Shown piece by piece: positions 13,501 to 25,092 of a stretch of 64,000 nt of DNA. Each line of letters opens with the position of its first letter. Position 1 is the first letter of the stretch. Position numbers and translations under genes: made by a program. This DNA comes from Rostratula benghalensis (lineage: Eukaryota; Chordata; Aves; Charadriiformes; Rostratulidae): contig VXAI01000164.1 in assembly GCA_013399305.1 (NCBI GenBank), positions 505,178 to 569,177 on the forward strand, written 5' to 3'. The notes beneath the pieces are model-generated. The model saw only the letters and a program-made list of their open reading frames with translations, was not told the origin of the DNA and made no database searches.

Positions 13501-14366
13501 ATATCAAGACACAGTGGATTTATCTCCAATGTGATTTCATCAAATCAAGAAAAAATGTCCTATTTCCTACAGCAGTAAGTTGACTTCCTCCTCCCCCCTC
13601 CCAGATAGAGCATTAACCTTCTCCACTCCAGCAACCCACTCACCAAATTGTTGATAGCTACTAATTAAAAAGGTTTTTAAATTATTCCAAAACTGGACTG
13701 AATTAAATGATGAGCATCATTGCTATAGACACAAATTTTAATTCGGATTTCTGAAGTGGGCAATCACAGTTTATATGTATGCACATAAAGACACACACGT
13801 CTTTACTTACATTTTTTTGTACACACAGAGCATGGCCCTCCTGTGTTTGGGTATGGAGAAAATGACACAGCTTGTGAATTGAAAATTCAGATGCCAAGTG
13901 GAAGCTGAATAATATTTAACCCCTTAAAAATGTTCCTTTCACAAACTAGGAAGAAGCCCATTTTTTGCAGCACTCTCCCAAAGAGCACAGACCACCTAAG
14001 GAAGATTTCTTCTGCCCTGGCCTCTGTTGACAAGACCACTGCTCTGAACCCTGTCAGCTGGGGCATCATGGTTGAAGGTGGCTATAGTTCTGAAGTTCAG
14101 AGGCAGAGATAGTAAGACTTTGAAAAGAGGAGCTAGTGTCAGCTCTCGACGTTTCAGTTTTATCCTGAAGAGCTGTTTTTACACCCCAAAATGAGGCAGA
14201 TTCAGAATTTGAAGTCTGGTCTAGATGGCAGCAAAAACTGTCTGAAACGCAACTTTAGTGAACCCTAGAGGCTCAATATATGGAAGATAATTTCTTCAGT
14301 AACAACTGAAAATACCGTGCTTCTTTTACAGAAAAGATGCAGTCCTTGTTCTTTGAAGACAAATTT
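7541..14366. other. Non-coding DNA, nothing recognised
   Basis: A long stretch without a recognisable exon. Minor items are a perfect tandem 9-mer (ATCTTAAGG twice, 8174-8191), a G-rich stretch at 10621-10652, and two similar ACAGCCCT-GTCCT-type segments at about 12607 and 12670. Open frames reach only about 100 codons. Confidence 0.55.
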
Positions 14367-14390
14367 AAAAAAAAAAAATAATAATAATAT
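14367..14390 (+). repeat. A-run with (ATA)n
   Basis: An A12 run passes directly into ATAATAATA units. Simple low-complexity sequence. Confidence 0.8.
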
Positions 14391-15707
14391 AAGAAATAAA
14401 TGAGAAATTTTGTGAAAAGAAACTGCAATTTGCTGAGACCTGGCAGAATTGACTGCAGCACTACACAGACATATTCTGTCCTATTTATATAGAGATAAAA
14501 TGTCTCTCCTGAAAGTCTTCTTCTATTCATTTCTACGCAAGCATGGCTTACATCCCACTTCAAATGACAGAGCTCCATTTCCCTAAGGGGTCGTTCTGCC
14601 TCCTCACAAGTTAAGTTCTTCCTTTAAACAAATAAACAAACAAATCAAATGGAGATAAATTTTTTTTTCTACATTTGTTTTCTATCTGTCTATGAATTAA
14701 TTGCTTTGAACTGATAGGCCAGAGGCATATTTTTGGTTTTCTAGTTTAAGCTTATCTAATCTTAGTTTATAGAAAATGAGCAAGAGAAGTCAACTACACC
14801 TCAGTCATTAGGGTTTTCAGAGGAAAGGGAGAAATGGAGATTGTTTTCTAAAATCTAGTTTTGATTCATCTCAGAGGCAAATTAGTTTACTTTCACTCTA
14901 GCAAAACAAGGTGCAGAACCATTTCGTCACTGGTCTGTTTTTAAAAGGATTTCAACAAGAGATATGAACTATGCCTTCATTTTCAATCTATAGAAGAACT
15001 ACAGAAGTGTTTCTTTAAAGGAAATAGGCGTTAAGAAATGTTATTGAAATGTGGGAAAATAAATAACTTTTATCCCTCATGATCAATATCACTAAAGGCG
15101 AGGATACCATCAGAAGCATAAATCTGAGACAGAGCTGAAACTCCCCCTGTTGGCATCTGGTAGGCAAGCAAGGGCAGTACTTGAAAACCATCTTTCCTGC
15201 ATCTTCACAAATCTTTTGGGATTTATTTAAAATGAACAGGTACAAATCTTCAGTTATTTGCTCCTTAATGCCAGCCAGGAATGAAATTAGCTAGATCCTC
15301 TAAAATCTGTGCCACTGCTTCCCACTGAGCCTTGTGTTTGGCAAACTGTGAGATCTGAAAGTGGAATATACCCACATTATGGTGCAGACTGGTGAGGAGA
15401 AGCTGCAAAGTAAGAAGGAAAATTAACCACAGGGTGCAGTTCAGTGAAAAAAAAAACAAAAAACAAAACCCCCACATTAAAGAAAAAGGAGCCTCAAGCC
15501 ATCCTGAGTGTTTGGGGAGGAGGGAGCAATGCCTGCTCAGCAGAGATGACAAGCATCAGGCAGACAGTGCTTTTGCTACCAGCCTGTGAATTTATCCTTG
15601 GGTTCAAAAGGCGGTGATGACATTATCAGTCAATTAATCCATCATCAAAAAAACCCCCACAAATAAACAAATTTATCTGTGGAGCTGTGCCCTATCCAAT
15701 GGCAGGG
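14391..15707. other. Non-coding DNA, nothing recognised
   Basis: No known repeat or exon. The longest frames are 101 codons (minus, 14273-14578) and 95 codons (minus, 15265-15552), with no recognisable content. Confidence 0.55.
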
Positions 15708-15734
15708 AAAAAAAAAAAAAAAAAAAAAAAAAAA
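15708..15734 (+). repeat. A27 homopolymer
   Basis: An uninterrupted run of 27 A. It lies 204 bases upstream of a T26 run at 15939-15964, so the two are complementary. Confidence 0.95.
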
Positions 15735-15938
15735 CAAACCAGAAAAAGGAAGAATTACAGGTGTTAGTCTGGCTACAGGTAGAAAATTACTCTAAAGTCA
15801 TTGAATCCACCTAGTAAGCCCACTCACTTACTCACTTTGTGTCAGGAAAGCTACATATCCTGGAGGAATTCTTCAGGGACCATGTTTCAGTCATTCTGCC
15901 AACTGCATTTGCTGTCGTTTGGAGCAAATTCCTACAGC

Positions 15939-15964
15939 TTTTTTTTTTTTTTTTTTTTTTTTTT
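15939..15964 (+). repeat. T26 homopolymer
   Basis: An uninterrupted run of 26 T, complementary to the A27 run at 15708-15734. No transposon body was recognised in the 204 bases between them. Confidence 0.95.
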
Positions 15965-18900
15965 CCCCTTTCATAATTAGCTTCCCAGACCATCTTGCTA
16001 CAAATGTATTAGGGTTAGTACAGGCAGTACTATTCGCCTGCAGACGGAACATATGCTGTGGGTCTTTTTGTTCCTTCCTTGTATCTAATGGTTCTTCTAG
16101 CTCTTGAAATTCAGAGGAATGAATCTGAGGATGCCAAAGACAAGAACTAACAAGACAGTTAACACTGCAGAGCAAATACAACTGTGAGAGAACAAATCAG
16201 CACCTATTCTGCTGTGTGGACCACCAACACCTACATCTGCTAACCTGCTGAGTGTAGAAATATTACTTTTGACATTAATGTGAAAACCATATGATGGCCA
16301 AGTATTTCCAGCACTGTTTGCCATACAGAAATATAGGAAGATTCCATTCCAAACATGTTATGGAAAATATTGTATAAAAGTCCTCTTTATATAAAATAAC
16401 GTTGCCATGACACAGGTGAGTGAGGAATTTATGTGGCTGTGGAAAGGGCTGGACAGCATGGCCTTGTGATATGCAAGATCCAGGAGGAAATATCCCACCC
16501 CTTTCTCATAAAAAGCAGGAGATAGAGAGGATTGCCTTAAACCATGTCCAGTTTATTCTTTCCAAGGGAGGAAGCATTTTGCAGCTGGGGTAAAACTCTG
16601 TGCTTAAATGCGTACTGAATGAGTCCTTTCCTCTACAGTAGTCCTACTGACCCAAGTGCACACCCTCGAGGAGTGAAGTGCTATCCACAATGACTGCAGG
16701 TGTCAGAATCTCATTCTGCTGGATTGACCCTGCATTTCTGCAGTGCCGGCTGTAGCTGTGCTACACTAGCAGGAGGTCTGCTCTGATCTTTCTCTTCTTG
16801 TGAAATCATTATCCCAGGAAAAGCTAGCTAGTCATTAAATATTAAATGAAATTAAACTCAGTACATGCAGTTTTTCTGACAATTTATTTTACTGACAGGA
16901 GAATTTTGTTCCTACTTTTCCAATAAAAATGTGAAGAGACTACAGAAGTGTTTTAGCACTACACTAAGAAGCAAATATCATTGCTGTTTACCCAGGGGAG
17001 GAATAGTTAATCACAGGCACGCTGCCCCACAATGTACCACATCAGGAGCAGGAAGTCAAGTTCAGGCATCCTCTACACTGTCACAGTACATGCTGGCACA
17101 GAGTTTCTCACCTCAGTACAACAACCCATTGGCCTCCCCTTTTCTCAATTCATGTTTGTGAGCCAAGGGGAGCAGACATGCACACTACAAGCACATGACA
17201 GTCCCTGTAGAGCTCACTCATCCCTCCCCTGTTATGGCATTTCTGAACCAGAGCAAACTACATACGGACTTTGCCCATGGCAGAAACCATATGTAAAATA
17301 GTCATGTTTTGACAAGCCCTTCACAAGCGTGCTTGAAGGTCCTACTGAGCTCCCCGAGAGTACAGGGGTGATAAAGGCACTGGGGAAAAGCCGGCAGATG
17401 GCAGTAGGCAACTAGCATAGGAAGTGGGTGTCTGGGGCAGGAGGTTCCTGCAGAGCAGCCACTGGCAGCTGGTGTCTTGAGTGAGACATCCGTCCTGAGC
17501 ACCCTGCTGGGGGCCACCATACATAGACTCACTGTGCAACACCTATAGAAGCATTCATTAGTCACCTAATAGCAATTTGGAGGCATTAGCAATGGTTGTC
17601 CAAAGACACTGGTGTTCTAGAAGAATTACATCTGCAGCACCATGTGTCCCCAGTGCCACACAGAAAAAGTCATAGAGGTTCCAAGAAGACCAAGGCTGTG
17701 CATAATTCTTACAGCAGGCTCTGGGGTCTACAGAGAGGCTGTTGGTCAGGTGTTTCCCTCCAAGTTGTCAACTGCAACTCAGCAGGTTGACCCAGCACTT
17801 ACTCAGACATGAAGTGCTCACACAGCCCCATGACGCTGCTCCCCTGAAAGCAGCAGTAAAGAGTCAAGAGCAGCAGCTTCAGCAGTTCTGCTGTGGTCGT
17901 GCAAGTCTGCTCTGAGAGGCAGCACTTCATCCCAGGATACAAATAGCCACAAACAGTTTCAACATGGTTTCACGCTCATTCACAAGTTCCACACAATGAG
18001 CAACTTTCCTTTGAGTATCCTTATATCCCTACACAGGAATCCTAAGGCTACCACTGGCCTGGCCTGAAGACCACCATTCTCATTTCCCACGTGTGTTTAC
18101 AATAAATACCTACTTTTACTTTAAGATTGTTGCGGATGCTAATACATTCATCTTTATTCCTTTAGAACTAACTGTTCCTAGTTTCTTAGGTTTTGTTCTT
18201 TTCTGTAAATGGATTAACTTTACTTTCAGCTTCAAGTGCTTCTGCAGAAGCATTTCAAAATGAAGGAACTTGGGGAAAATAATTTTCTGGAGTGCTTCAA
18301 GAAAACTGAAAATCACATTATGTGACTTTGAATTATTGCAATGTATTAAATTACTTAAATGCTTAAAGTTGGAATTTTTCAAGGTTCTTCTAACTATTCA
18401 GACAGAGTAATATAAAACATAATACACTTTAGTGCTTTCACTAGTTCTTTAGTCTCAAATCAAGTGCTCTAAATGATCACAATGCTACATTTTATTCATA
18501 AAAGGTGAAATTCATTCATTCTGCATGCATCCTGACTCATCAGTCAGAGCAACAAGTAGGAAATGTAGGGAAGATCAACTGCACTGTTCAAAATAAGCAG
18601 ACTAGCAGAGCAACTCAGAGCACTTAAAACCAGGGTCTAGTTCTGAATCATCCTCTAGAGAAGTCTCTCTTTTGCCTGTAAGTACAAGGGGAGTTTAGGA
18701 GGCAAGTCTTCTTTGGCTGAAGTAAGCCACTCTGAATTACCCCTTTCACTCAGACCATCTGTTCCCTCACAGATCCACAATATTCCACCTGTGGATTCTC
18801 TAGCTACACAGCTTCACCATGGAGTTAAGGGAAACTGAGGGCATTTTGCCAGTCACCCACGTCTAGAGCAAATTCTCATTTTTCTGAATGTTCATCCTTG

Positions 18901-19069
18901 GAAATCATCCTTGGAAAATGTAGAACACAATCAGCAGGAAAAATACCTTGCAAACAAAGGAAAATGAAAGAAGACCTGAATAAACAATAAAATATCAGTG
19001 CCAAAGGACATTGGTCTGTGTTGTCTGTGGCAGCAAGACGCCCAAAATCTTTGCCTGGTTTTTACTGCA
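15965..19069. other. Non-coding DNA, nothing recognised
   Basis: Ordinary mixed-composition sequence. Two minus-strand frames overlap at 17302-17565 (87 and 66 codons) in a somewhat GC-richer part but have no recognisable motif. Confidence 0.55.
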
Positions 19070-19800
19070 ATAAGCGATGAAGAAAATCCCGCTTGCAAAT
19101 ATTTATTCATATTTGAAATACATTAGTTTTATGATATTTACAGTCAGTATGTATCCACTTTATTTGATCATTCAAGCACCCACATTCTACTGAGCTGTAT
19201 ATTTAACAATAAAATTCACAATTTTCACTGCTTGGTGTGCTACAGAAGCCATTCAATCAGAGAATAGGAATGATTTGACCGCAAATTTGCAACTGTAAAT
19301 ATTTATATCTAAGCATTTATAAATTATGTGCAGTACAAGAATAATTGCCAAATCAATTCAAAAGGCAAAACTGAATAAATTAGTGGTTATGAATTATTAA
19401 TGTATTTTACCTTCTCATACAGCAAGTTCATTATTTCTCTGTGCAACCAGTAAGCAGCTAATATGTCTGAGTGCATTTTAAATATCGATTAGTCTTCTGG
19501 ATACACTATTCAGAGCATTTAATCAACAGAAGATTTCAATAAATATTAAACTTTCATTTGGGAACATATAAGAAATCTCAGTTTTAGGGATAATGCATAC
19601 TTATTCCAGAGAATAAGGAATAAGTATTTGCAATTTATTCAAAGTAATGAGAGAATTTTCTATACTTATTGAGCTCAGACAAGTGTAATAATAAAGTGCT
19701 CAAGAATTAATTAGCTGGCAATCTTGCAGAGTGGAAGGATTGAATTCAAGAGAAGAGATTCAATTTATCTTGGGAAGTTCAGTCCAAAAGACAGACCATA
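19070..19800. promoter_or_regulatory. Candidate conserved non-coding element
   Basis: This AT-rich segment lacks sizeable open frames, homopolymers or transposon signatures. It carries many features common in deeply conserved vertebrate enhancers: TAATTA/ATTA homeodomain cores (for example AATTAATTAGCTGG near 19708), an ATCGATTA site near 19485, and an 11-base perfect inverted repeat (19597-19607 and 19617-19627). The call rests on texture alone. Conservation cannot be seen from one sequence, and AT-rich neutral DNA can also contain such cores. Confidence 0.25.
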
Positions 19801-22800
19801 AGAACGTCCCAACCAGCTACACTCTGTAGAGAAGCTGTCATTTTCTCCAAAGACCAGAGAAATTTTACATTTCTCTTGTAAGGAAGGAAAGGCACAAGAC
19901 ACGTTTCTTATACCTTGGCGACACTGGTAAACCCTGGGAATGGGTGTGGAGACAGGAAATGACAGTGGCTTCTGAGGGGATTTGCTGTTCTGTTGTCAGA
20001 TGAGGCCCCAGGACAAACTAGAGACGTCAGCCTCAACTGTTCCACTTGGCTCACTTACACTCCACAAGCTGGGCATGAGTTCCAGCCCCTTAGACTCCAT
20101 GCAGTAAACCTTGCTGCCAGTCACATGCACAGGCGTAGTATCTGTGCTGGAACTGCTCACAAACCCAACACACCTCAAAAGGGACTCACCCCTACCTTTG
20201 ACTTTCCCTGAGGACAGTGCATTAAGTTCTGTTTCTGACTTTGGGCAATAGATTTGAACACAAGTGCTGTAGGTCTACATCAGTTCTGCACTACCGGTAG
20301 GAAAATCAAGTTGCAATATTCTCTCTGGGAGACATCTTTCCAGTTGCTAAGGTAAAAATACCAGGAAGAAGATTTGGATTGACGGGAGCTGTAAGAAAAT
20401 TCTGCTTATTTGCCACCTAAGTAATTCAGAAATGCTTTTAAAGCTTTACAGAGGCCAAACCTGTTGATAATGATTTTATATTAGATTGTTTCATCCCAAT
20501 TATTTCCACTTATTTTCTCATGCGTTGTTTAGCCTTGTATGCATTTGTATGAGAGAGGGGAGGGAAAAAAGTAGAATCCCTTGCCTGTCACATTTAACTA
20601 CAGCTGCAGAGGAAGTCCAGTCTCAAATTTTATCTTCAGAAGGAGATATAATTCTAGTGTTAGGCCATGCAGCAACTTCAAAAAGCAGATTGTTGATGAC
20701 AGCTTCTGTTTTATGAGACTGTTTCCTTTATAAAAACGTCTTCATATTTTAAATCTCTCCTGCTGCTCCTTTGGTTTCTCTTCTTAGGCTGAGCAACTCT
20801 AGTTCCTACAACCTTCTTCACAGGTCATGTTAGCTAACCCTGATACTAGTCTTTTTGTTTTCCTCTCCACTTTAATTTGCTTACAAAAGTTTAACTCCAG
20901 CTAGGTAGGCAGCTAGCAAAAATTCAGGCCAATGATACACCATCACATCTTAAATGTGACATAGCTATCAAGTCATCTGTACATTCATAAATGCCACGGG
21001 TTTCACTGTTTTCAGTACCTTGTGGTGTTAATGTGGAAGGACACAAACAACACCTTGAGAAACTAAAATGAAAACTATTGGCAAATTTGTGCAATACACA
21101 GAACAGAGGGAAGAAGGTTGTTCTGTGTGTGTACCAGCTAAAGAGTTATGTATAGATAAGGAAAGCCGTGGGAAGCTAAGGAAGATTATCTGCATTCCTT
21201 GTGCTTTAGTTAAAAAGAAAAAGAGTCTATGTGCAAGACCATTCTTAGCTGGTCCTCACTGCTGTTTATTAACGGCGCAGAATTCAGATTAATTCAACAT
21301 ACAAATCATGTGTTCATCATCAATTTATATCAGTCCAGTCATTTGGGTAGATGCAGCCACAAAAAATTACCTTAGCCTGGATGGGTTTCCTTGGGCTCCT
21401 CCATAGACTATGAGAGTCCCAGGAAGACTCCCTGGGATGTCCTCTGCAGCACCGTGTCTCTCTCCACTGAAAAATTCACTTGCACAGAGTAAGTTCAAGG
21501 AGACAAGGAACTCCACGCTACACATGGGTTTTGTGAGCTCTTACACTGGGTCTGTATCAACTAATTGAAAACAAATCCAGAGATGTTTTTAAGATGACTG
21601 TTGTAAGCCAACCTGCCAAGTTGAATGCTTCACTTTACTAAGAGGTATCTTTCTTTACTATAATGAAAGAGCTAGCTTTGTAAAACTAAATGGAATAACT
21701 ATGCAAAGAGCAAATGGTCATCAGACTTAAATGAGGCATGTGACTTAAATGCAAAATTACTGCTAAAGGACTTCTAAGACTACCAAATTATTTATAACTC
21801 AACTTCAGCCTGGGATGACATTTCCATTTTTTGCAATACCCTATTGCTGACTAATACATACTGTTGTTCTACTCTCATCCCTAAATCTTCCTCTGCCATA
21901 CTGCTGCTTAGCTTACAAGATCCACCTGGCATTTATATTCTCCTTCCTAAATGTCACAGTCCGTACATTGAACATCCTTCGTTTATTCGTCTCTGTCTGA
22001 CCAATTTCTCTGTTCATCTCTCTGTCTGACCAAGTTAATTTTGAACTCCGATCACATCTTCGAGAAGGTGCAACACCACCAACTGAAGTGTCAGATTTAA
22101 AAAACATCTCTTCCATCAGTCAAATTGTTTGTAAGAAAGAGAGGGATTTTTGCATCTTATTGTGTGTCACCATAGCATAAGATGTATTAGATGCCTTCTA
22201 TCTTGATAGCACTGACCCTTTTCTCTTCTTTGGGAATAATTTCCAGCCATTTATGAAACTGACTGATAGTGATTATCATTTGGCATTCCCATGAGTGAAC
22301 TAAAAAACCATGGTCATATGGAGTGCAGACCAATTGTATATTTCATAGAGTCTGGAGACCATTCAGGGCAGGAATGTGAGGAATCTCCTGACTGAACTTG
22401 ATTTGTGAGTATGTTTTAGTTTGCAAATCCCTCGTTTAAAAAATGGACCACATTCTGTCATCACTGACTCAGGGGAGGGCTCGTTCACAGTAAGTGTGAG
22501 GAATGGCCAGAGCTGAATGTTTTGTATGTTCAGTTGAAGAGAAAACAGAAAAATTCCACTGTATACTTGAAACCTTAAAAGCCTGACACAATCCCAGAAA
22601 TAAGACTTCAGGTTAACTGTAAGTAGCTGTTAATGCGTATTAGTGACAAACTACGCATGTAGCAACAGTGCAGACCATTAACTGGGCTCTTCCAGGCAAG
22701 AACCATTTTATCCAGGTGTCCTCTCAGGGGAAATAATCATAGTGCAAGCTCCTCCCTCCTCATCTTCAGTCTATACAGCCAAGGGGGAGAGGAGAGCTCC

Positions 22801-22882
22801 AGATAAGCATTTTAAAAGCACAAATGTTTGTTAAAACTTTTTTAAACTTCACTTTCATTCAAGGGCACAGTAGAGCAAATCT
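19801..22882. other. Non-coding DNA, nothing recognised
   Basis: No recognisable exon or repeat. A 14-base direct repeat, CTCTGTCTGACCAA, occurs at 21991-22004 and again about 29 bases on, a small local duplication. Frames do not exceed 76 codons. Confidence 0.55.
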
Positions 22883-23401
22883 TTGGAGCGCTTCCTCGTT
22901 TTGTTCTGGCTGAGCTTAGCAATACAGAGTTTTTGGAAACCTGTGGTTCATGACGAATACCAGGAAGATTTTCAAGTTTCCTATCAGGCTTCTATTAATT
23001 TAATTCAGTCCAAGCTTTGGGAAAAGTTTCTAGACACTAGGAGGAAGAGCTATATCTGTCACGCACTCATTTTCCCACTGGCATGTCCAACACTCTGGGT
23101 TAACCCAGGCTTTTGCTGGTCACACTGGGATAACATTCCATGTCCTCCCTTCCATGGGTTGTCCAACCAGTTTCCCAACTCACAGCTGACAAAACTGAGA
23201 ATATTTCTCACTTTCTTTCCATTGTATTTCTTCTGCACACCCTCCTGCACTAACATCACCTGCCTTCCTCACTACTTCCCTCTACAACATATACATAGGA
23301 ATCCTTACCTATATAACCTGCCTTCTCCCTCCAGTCTCATCTTCTTGCTTTTATATTTTTCCCCCAAAATTTTCCAGATTGCACACCCACAGAAAACATA
23401 G
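22883..23401 (+). other. 172-codon open frame, probably not a gene
   Basis: The frame opens at a TTG codon and its translation contains no internal Met, so there is no ATG from which to start it. The 3' half is pyrimidine-rich and reads as runs of Phe, Leu, Pro and Ser, a composition that suppresses stop codons. No domain is recognised. The length is best explained by composition. Confidence 0.07.
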
Positions 23402-25022
23402 AATGATAAACAAACCCTAAATATCTTACCACTAGAAAATTACTGTAAGAGATATCTACTGAAGCAAGTGTTCCTCTGATTTATCACTCCCCCATTCATT
23501 TTGCTCACTCCTACTACTACCGAGCCAGCAATCTCTACAAAGAAAGAGCTTGACCTTTATATTTCCCAATAAAGCATGTAGCAAGCTTTGGTGCAATATC
23601 ACCAGATCTTGTTCAAGTAGATTATCCTATCCCCACAGACACCACACAAAAAGCCAAGTCACAATGAAAGGGTTTTCTGCAGTAGATTGTTACTTAATAA
23701 CGGGTGCATTCACACTGAAGACTGAGCCAAAGCTGTGACTACTTGCCTAACCACTAATTTTTAGAATTACTGAAAAGCAACTCTGAAATCACTAAGAATC
23801 ACAACACTGATTTGAAAAGAAATCAGGTCAAGATTTTTACTATCACCATGGTTACAACTGCTGTGGACTCAGAATTTAAGCAAAAAACCCAAAACTTTAC
23901 ATTTACACTGTTGGACAGAAGAGCTCATTTAATGTTAATAACATTTAGAATATGTCTTTCACATAAAGAAAATTGTAATCAAAATAAAAGGCAAATCTTG
24001 CTCTGTTTGTCATTGGAATACAAGAAACATGTCAGCATTCATCTTTAGTTCATTTTTATGCTTGTGTCCTGCCTGTAACATCAACACAATGCAATGCAAC
24101 AGTGAGGTAAGCTGATACTGATGCTTTGAATGCAAAAGAGTGATGTGTTCTTTTGAATATTTTGAGAGTAACTATAACTTTCCTGTATTGCCATCGGGCC
24201 CAAATGTCAACACAAACACTATTCCTTGGCTTTATTATGACCAAGATTATAACTGTATTCTGATACTTTACTCCCAGAGTTTTCAATTGGTTTTAGGTAT
24301 CTGAATGCCTTTAAAAATGTGGACCCCTGAGTTTATTATCAGATGTGAATCAAAAACCGCCCATGGATCAAAAACCGTGGAATACCGATAGGTATTTTGT
24401 CTTGTTCCAGCTTGAGCACTTCTCACACCTCTATTCATCATTTTTCCTCCACTGATGCCTTCAGTGCCTTCTGGAAGATCTCAGGGGCAAAAGCCAGTGC
24501 AGCTACAGACAACCTGTACCAACTGCAGAGAGCAGTCACAGCTGAAGGGGAGAGGGGCGTGCAGGAATTATTTTCTCTGGTGCCTTCATGTAAACTATTT
24601 TTAGAATTTCATTAAAAACCCAGCTGTATCAGACTGAACTAAATATGCATCATCTTGGCTTGGACAGTGACCATGTGCCTAGAAAAAGGTATAAGAACAA
24701 GGTAAAGATATCATGATATTACTTTGACAGTCTCCCAGTTTCCAGTAATTCATTAAACTAAAAGATTTTGCTTATAGTTCTTGACAAGTTCTTCTGTGAT
24801 GCCTCTAACTGCTTTCTGAGCATTGAATTAACATTGTGCAGTGTGACAAGGAGTGTCACCCTTCATTGTGATGGAGAATCTAACTCCTTACAAGAAGAGT
24901 GTGCTTACACGATGCTTCTGTTCTGCGCAGGCGAATGGTTCTCTCCACTTCAACATTATTTCTCCTAACTAGATGCAAAGAGGAACATTTAGTAATTAGA
25001 CTTCACAAACATAGATACTTCA
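23402..25022. other. Non-coding DNA, nothing recognised
   Basis: No known repeat or exon. A short direct repeat, ATCAAAAACCG, occurs twice between about 24349 and 24378. Confidence 0.55.
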
Positions 25023-25092
25023 CGGAGTCATAGAGTGATATGGGTTGGATGAGACCTTTAAAGATCATCTAGTCTAACCCCCTTTCAGGTGC
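25023..25092 (-). mobile_element. CR1 LINE 3' end, truncated (minus)
   Basis: In reverse orientation, this carries the typical avian CR1 3' untranslated end. A CATAGAGTG-type start is followed by GGGTTGGAT-GAGACC, AAAGATCATCTAGTC and a run of C. Only about 70 bases remain, in keeping with the heavy 5' truncation of CR1 insertions. Changes from the usual consensus show that it is old. CR1 retrotransposes by target-primed reverse transcription, and this copy has no coding part. Confidence 0.85.

Noticed and set aside
22883..23401. 172-codon frame as a gene
   Set aside because: It starts at TTG, contains no Met anywhere, and its length is explained by a pyrimidine-rich strand with few stops.
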